From Candidatus Thalassarchaeaceae archaeon (GTDB lineage Archaea > Thermoplasmatota > Poseidoniia > Poseidoniales > Thalassarchaeaceae), in contig JASLJW010000087.1 in the NCBI GenBank assembly GCA_030747885.1, positions 1 through 16,113 of the forward strand: a stretch of DNA of 16,113 nucleotides, given 5' to 3'. A program made the position numbers and the translations under genes. Position 1 is the stretch's first letter. Each line of letters starts with the position of its first letter. A model generated the notes under the pieces. That model saw only the letters and a list, made by a program, of their open reading frames with translations. It was not told the DNA's origin and searched no databases. Positions 13,801-16,113 of this stretch are shown here, piece after piece.

Positions 13801-14279
13801 TGAATTGCAAATCTTTCTCCATCTGGTGACCAAGCAATATCTGCAGTCAAATCACCGTTAATTGTGATAGTTCTCACCGTGTTACGAGTAGCAGTATCCA
13901 TGACTCGAACTATACTACTATCTCCTCCATTCCAACCTTCATCGTTCAAAGCACGGAGATAGTATGTTCCATTTCCAGGCATAAAAAGTACGGCCACCAA
14001 ATCATCATTAGAGGAAACGTAGGCATCTTGGAGATATCCTCCAGTAGACATGACAATTGGGTCGTTTAGGTCGCTTGTTCCATCACCGTCATTATCTGGA
14101 CATCCTTGGCGATCCGTTGTACTATTTCCCCAAGCATTTGGACAATCATCTAATCCATCTACTACGCCATCGCCATCAACATCGGTTTGCCCAGATGCAG
14201 AGATCATTGGAACGAAGAGAACTGAGAACATTAACATCGATGCGAAGAGAGCAATGGACTGTTCTCGCAACCGAATCAT
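10860..14279 (-). CDS. Surface-anchored beta-propeller protein with TSP3 calcium-binding repeats
   Basis: The 1139-residue product begins with a Sec signal peptide (1-29, cleavage likely at SASG/QT). Two TSP3 motifs (DVDGDGVVDG, DNDGDGTSDL; residues 33-70) precede a WD40/TolB-like propeller at about 78-410. Its blades recur as W-S-P-D-G or F-S-P-D-G near residues 150, 192, 241, 282, 327 and 387, with a more diverged first blade near 85-127, making seven. A ladder of about 19 more D-x-D-x-D-G-type calcium motifs fills 413-1003. A TM helix lies at about 1038-1062, followed by a 77-residue cytoplasmic tail with RQAAKRR and an Ala/Glu/Gln-rich, probably coiled segment. It is likely an extended calcium-stiffened cell-surface rod bearing a binding head, for adhesion or sensing. 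Start ATG 14279 has a TATA-like box at -22 to -27, so it is probably leaderless. The ligand is unknown. Confidence 0.85.
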   Translation of the reverse strand: MIRLREQSIALFASMLMFSVLFVPMISASGQTDVDGDGVVDGLDDCPNAWGNSTTDRQGCPDNDGDGTSDLNDPIVMSTGGYLQDAYVSSNDDLVAVLFMPGNGTYYLRALNDEGWNGGDSSIVRVMDTATRNTVRTITINGDLTADIAWSPDGERFAIHTDDEEIRIYNTYSGILDLTIDTDGEVAGEIEFSPDGNVIIAVGYQSGNSGNGQVQIFNSTTGTEIADFSPGSSDYLYSVDFSPDGEFFVIGGNDNFYIYYASNHTLFRTVTPNFSTLNAVAWSPDGNMIAICEAWGGSNARARVYHALNGSQIFSYTTSTSCNDAAWSPDSSQIAFSHTYYRSDGASIRIFDSRTGTLVDTLSGPRPGSCTSSGNGNNCGTIYGVDWHPDGDYIISAHGRNDEGIYHWIVDPDIDGDGVLNPDDAFPEDGTQWDDTDGDGYGDNQAGNEPDGCINTPGTSTQDLFGCVDTDSDGWSDAGDDYPTDFYQWVDADGDSYPDNTADTRSPSPYGAVDYLPQNPTQWDDSDGDGYGDNYNDPNHGSAYNSRPTSWPGQLITTMTPIQIADVDIFPLDPEHWSDDDGDWVGDQPFSTNSDGCLGVPGNSIWDRLGCPDSDGDGWSDATVDFPASPDGIADAFPNEPSQWVDADGDGYGDNSTGFQPDKCGQYGTSLWSSVYNSTSGQMEDVEHFGCPDRDGDGYADSFDAFPDDPTQWADRDGDGCGENMTGNNPDLFIDDGVQCVDSDGDGYGDVPSGDNGDWYPTDPTQWKDTDSDGYGDNPDGTEPDICPLEYGTLSDPSVRGCPDSDNDGTADIEDPFPNDGFAWTDVDNDGFPDQIGPTMDDCPNFPGTSTESGVLGCPDSDGDGFADSIDDFPNDILQWLDNDFDGVGDNYGFTNYTTSINKTNGNETVQVIHRDQYGDAFPNDSTQWSDIDGDGYGDNESGLEADAFPLIPSQSTDIDRDGYGDNTTKDAFEADDCKSQPGTSWKDRLGCLDSDGDGTSDLSDSCPYDPEQFEFGSTCAIVESDSEESQQEGTSMIQYAILGIVGVVALLLSAILMAMVSRQAAKRRYVSEQRRMQAQEAAFDEEEKRRAAWADHYAKIGDFEQAKAYGWEEKPQWQMHQEQEAAEALASIPSLEDL
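11220..13043 (-). repeat. TSP3 coding-repeat ladder
   Basis: This part of the surface-protein gene encodes about 19 Asp-rich calcium motifs arranged in a composite unit: roughly GC-x-DSDGDG, then FP-x-DPTQW, then D-x-DGDGYGDN, then PD-x-C, PGTS and back to GC. The unit is about 65-70 residues but irregular in length. At DNA level some units are near-identical: a 24-base stretch starting attatctccatatccatc occurs identically at 11460-11483 and 12948-12971, with a related copy near 12679. Repeat identity of this kind allows copy-number change by recombination. Confidence 0.85.
14058..14186 (-). repeat. N-terminal pair of TSP3 motifs
   Basis: Residues 32-74 of the surface protein hold DVDGDGVVDG and DNDGDGTSDL joined by a Cys-containing linker (DDCPNAWG to RQGCPDN). 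They form one unit of the same type as the long C-terminal ladder but on the other side of the propeller. Confidence 0.75.
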
Positions 14280-14395
14280 GTATCCGGGTGGGTTTCCAAG
14301 AATAAACCGTTATGGTTGCTTTGCATCATTTGTTTATGCTAAAAAGACCCGTATTTCCGAACCTTTCAATTCAATTGCCCTTACACTAGATATCT
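14280..14395. promoter_or_regulatory. Divergent promoter region between surface protein and STAND ATPase
   Basis: These 116 bases separate the two divergent start codons. The minus-strand side has a good TATA-like box (14301-14306). On the plus side no convincing TATA box sits at -27 from the ATG at 14396. No clear long inverted repeat marking an operator was seen. Confidence 0.5.
14301..14306 (-). promoter_or_regulatory. TATA-like box, probable leaderless promoter of the surface protein
   Basis: TTTATT on the minus strand lies 22-27 bases before the ATG at 14279. This is the spacing expected when the transcript starts at the start codon, and no Shine-Dalgarno sequence lies between. Confidence 0.5.
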
Positions 14396-15955
14396 ATGGA
14401 GGTCGAGCCGGACAGGGTCAATGTTGCGGTTGAAGACCGAATTTTACTTCATTTGATGGAGCACGATGATCAGTCAGATCGCCACACTGTTAACGTATCA
14501 GTCACACGAAATGGTATCGCAGAGGCCTGTGCGTTACATCCACCAAATGTTAGTAGGGCAATGAGAAATCTTGACCGTCGTGAATTGGTCAATGTATTGA
14601 CTCGGAATGTCCATGGTGATTCTCGAAGACAGAGAACATGGCAACTTACAGAAGATGGGCGTTCAGTTGCTATGCAGAGAATAGCACGCATGTCTTCAAT
14701 TCGTGTGTCTATTCGTAATCAAGAAGGAACCATGTTAACTGTCAGAGCAGATGAAGCAGCTGAACGCATTGATGCTCAAATGACCCTTCTTCAAGTTTTG
14801 ATGCATGCTCAACATGAAGGAGTCCTGCATTATGGTGATATTAGATTTGGATCAGTTCGCCGTTCTACAAATAATCCGACTCCGATAACTCTCCTGAAGG
14901 GTGCCCATTCTACCTATCATGTCCGTCCGCCAAGTATTCGGAAAATACACGGTAGAGAAGCAGAATTGAAATCTCTTGATGATTGGTTTGAGGGAAGAGC
15001 AGCAGGAATGTTGGTGCATGGTATTGCAGGTACTGGAAAGACCACTTTAATTTCTCATTGGACCCAATCTCTCTTGGATAGAATGCCGAGTCTTCGCTTG
15101 ATGTTTTATCCATGTCATCCATGGGATTCCCCACTTGGTTTATCCATTAGTTTACTTCATCGTTTAGGCGTTGAATCTAGAAAAGAAGGCCGTTGGGATC
15201 CCCATGATTTACTTGACACTCTTCCAAAATCTCCTGGTGCTACATTTGACATTGATTTATTTCGTCGAAGATTAATTGAATATCTTACTGATCCAATGGC
15301 CCTTAGAGAGAGAATTTTCACAGATCATGAAGGGACTTCTGATATCCCTCCTTACATTTTATTGGTCATCGATGATGCTCATCATTTAGCAGAATCAGGA
15401 CAACATTTGTTTGGAGCTCTTTTACAAGTGGCTGAAGTTACCCCTCTTAGGCTACTATTTGTTTCACGAACCACAATGTCATTTTACGATCGAAGAGATG
15501 TTCTTACAAGGGGAAGAATGCAGGAACTTCCTGTTTCAGGACTTAGTCTAGAAGTCGTTAGAGATTGGTTAGACCGTATTGATGCCCCCAAAGATGCAGA
15601 TGCAGATTCGATTCATCAATTGACGGGAGGACATCCATTGGCATTGGAATTATTAGAGATATATGGGCAAGTCGTTCACGAAGATTGGCTTAGATTCTTG
15701 GATCAGGAAATTTTGGATGTGTTGCCCGAAAAAGAACGCACAATTCTGAATATATTGGCAAGTGTAGACAGACCAATTCCGTGGGATGAATTAGGTGAAG
15801 CCGCTGGAGTCGATTCATCTCCCCCATTAGCACTGATTGAATCAGGATTGATTGTAGAATTAGAGAACGGAATGTGGCTTCATGATGCTATGAGAGAACG
15901 TCTTCGAAGAGATCTTGGAGCAATGAAAGAAGCATCCGATATAATTGGGAAATAA
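14396..15955 (+). CDS. Winged-helix STAND-type ATPase regulator
   Basis: The 519-residue product opens with a MarR-like winged helix (about 13-96: ILLHLMEHD, then NGIAEACALHPPNVSRAMRN, wing around HGDSRRQRTWQLTEDGRSV). A linker domain leads to a P-loop ATPase starting at HGREAELKSLDDWF (185-198), with Walker A GIAGTGKTT (209-217), Walker B ILLVIDDAHH (321-330), a sensor-like LRLLFVSR (351-358) and the GGHPLALELL motif (411-420) typical of STAND ATPases. A second winged-helix-like domain follows (about 440-505, LPEKERTILNILASVDRPIPWDELGEAAGV). Unlike MalT or NLR-type proteins, no TPR, WD40 or LRR sensor array follows; the chain ends soon after. It is soluble and probably a DNA-binding, ATP-switched transcription regulator. 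It is divergent from the surface-protein gene, which makes that gene a candidate target. A defence role cannot be excluded, but no effector domain is visible. Confidence 0.8.
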   Translation: MEVEPDRVNVAVEDRILLHLMEHDDQSDRHTVNVSVTRNGIAEACALHPPNVSRAMRNLDRRELVNVLTRNVHGDSRRQRTWQLTEDGRSVAMQRIARMSSIRVSIRNQEGTMLTVRADEAAERIDAQMTLLQVLMHAQHEGVLHYGDIRFGSVRRSTNNPTPITLLKGAHSTYHVRPPSIRKIHGREAELKSLDDWFEGRAAGMLVHGIAGTGKTTLISHWTQSLLDRMPSLRLMFYPCHPWDSPLGLSISLLHRLGVESRKEGRWDPHDLLDTLPKSPGATFDIDLFRRRLIEYLTDPMALRERIFTDHEGTSDIPPYILLVIDDAHHLAESGQHLFGALLQVAEVTPLRLLFVSRTTMSFYDRRDVLTRGRMQELPVSGLSLEVVRDWLDRIDAPKDADADSIHQLTGGHPLALELLEIYGQVVHEDWLRFLDQEILDVLPEKERTILNILASVDRPIPWDELGEAAGVDSSPPLALIESGLIVELENGMWLHDAMRERLRRDLGAMKEASDIIGK

Positions 15956-15957
15956 TT

Positions 15958-16113
15958 TCATCCCATATTGCGATTTAACCAATCATCCATTCCAGCTTTT
16001 GGCAGAGCTCCTGTTTGGTTGTCTACAGGTTCTCCGTTGTGGAAGAGAATCAAGTTAGGAATTCCTCTTACACCAAATCGTCCTGCAACTGCTGGATGAT
16101 TGTCTACATTCAC
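15958..16113 (-). CDS. Thioredoxin, C-terminal part (runs off the window)
   Basis: The last 51 residues of a thioredoxin-fold protein are visible. FGVRGIPNLILFHNGEPVD contains the cis-proline segment and the following strand, and TGALPKAGMDDWLN matches the C-terminal helix of thioredoxins. The expected CGPC redox site lies beyond the window edge, so it cannot be confirmed that the protein is redox-active. The stop is 2 bp from the end of the convergent STAND ATPase gene. Confidence 0.85.
   Translation of the reverse strand: MNVDNHPAVAGRFGVRGIPNLILFHNGEPVDNQTGALPKAGMDDWLNRNMG

Noticed and set aside
14396..15955. Antiphage STAND (Avs-like) defence protein
   Set aside because: No nuclease, protease, TIR or membrane effector and no C-terminal repeat sensor are visible, and an N-terminal DNA-binding winged helix fits a transcription regulator better.

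Overview
The window looks like a chromosomal segment of a marine planktonic euryarchaeon, most likely Candidatus Poseidoniales (Marine Group II) or a close Thermoplasmata relative. The evidence is an archaeal uS13-uS4-uS11-Rpo3 operon, a bacterial-style LeuRS core, large Asp-rich thrombospondin-type-3 (TSP3) surface proteins, archaeal membrane-tethered winged-helix regulators, and a mix of Shine-Dalgarno-led and apparently leaderless genes. The lineage is inferred from gene content and protein style; no 16S rRNA gene is present.

Layout. (1) 88-3482, plus strand: ribosomal proteins uS13, uS4 and uS11, RNA polymerase subunit Rpo3 and a GHMP-family pantoate kinase, packed with overlaps or gaps of at most 16 bp. 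This is the translation/transcription operon, with a CoA-biosynthesis gene where uL18/eL18-uL13-uS9 would often follow. (2) 3477-10054, minus strand: in transcription order, a secreted/membrane protein with a large ectodomain, one transmembrane helix and two cytoplasmic winged helices, then leuS, then an archaeal homologue of the human nuclease CDIN1 (C15orf41). (3) 10146-10856, plus strand: a metallo-beta-lactamase-fold hydrolase, divergent from the receptor-like gene. (4) 10860-14279, minus strand: a 1139-residue surface protein with a seven-bladed beta-propeller set between TSP3 calcium-binding repeats, a C-terminal transmembrane anchor and a charged cytoplasmic tail. (5) 14396-15955, plus strand: a winged-helix STAND-type ATPase, divergent from the surface protein. 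(6) 15958-16113, minus strand: the C-terminal end of a thioredoxin that runs off the window.

How the parts may work together. The left part is housekeeping. The right part (7418-15955) holds three large proteins that fit surface sensing or adhesion: a transmembrane one-component regulator, a calcium-binding propeller protein, and a cytoplasmic ATP-dependent regulator that shares a 116-bp promoter region with the propeller gene. Their functional linkage is inferred from arrangement only. The clearest items for a second look are the full-length CDIN1-like nuclease, a LeuRS that seems bacterial in its catalytic and editing parts but archaeal-like at its C-terminus, and the transmembrane regulator with repeated cysteine-paired ectodomain modules.

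No tRNA, rRNA, CRISPR array, insertion sequence or attachment site was found. No gene-free stretch exceeds 300 bases; the longest are the divergent promoter regions 14280-14395 and 10055-10145.
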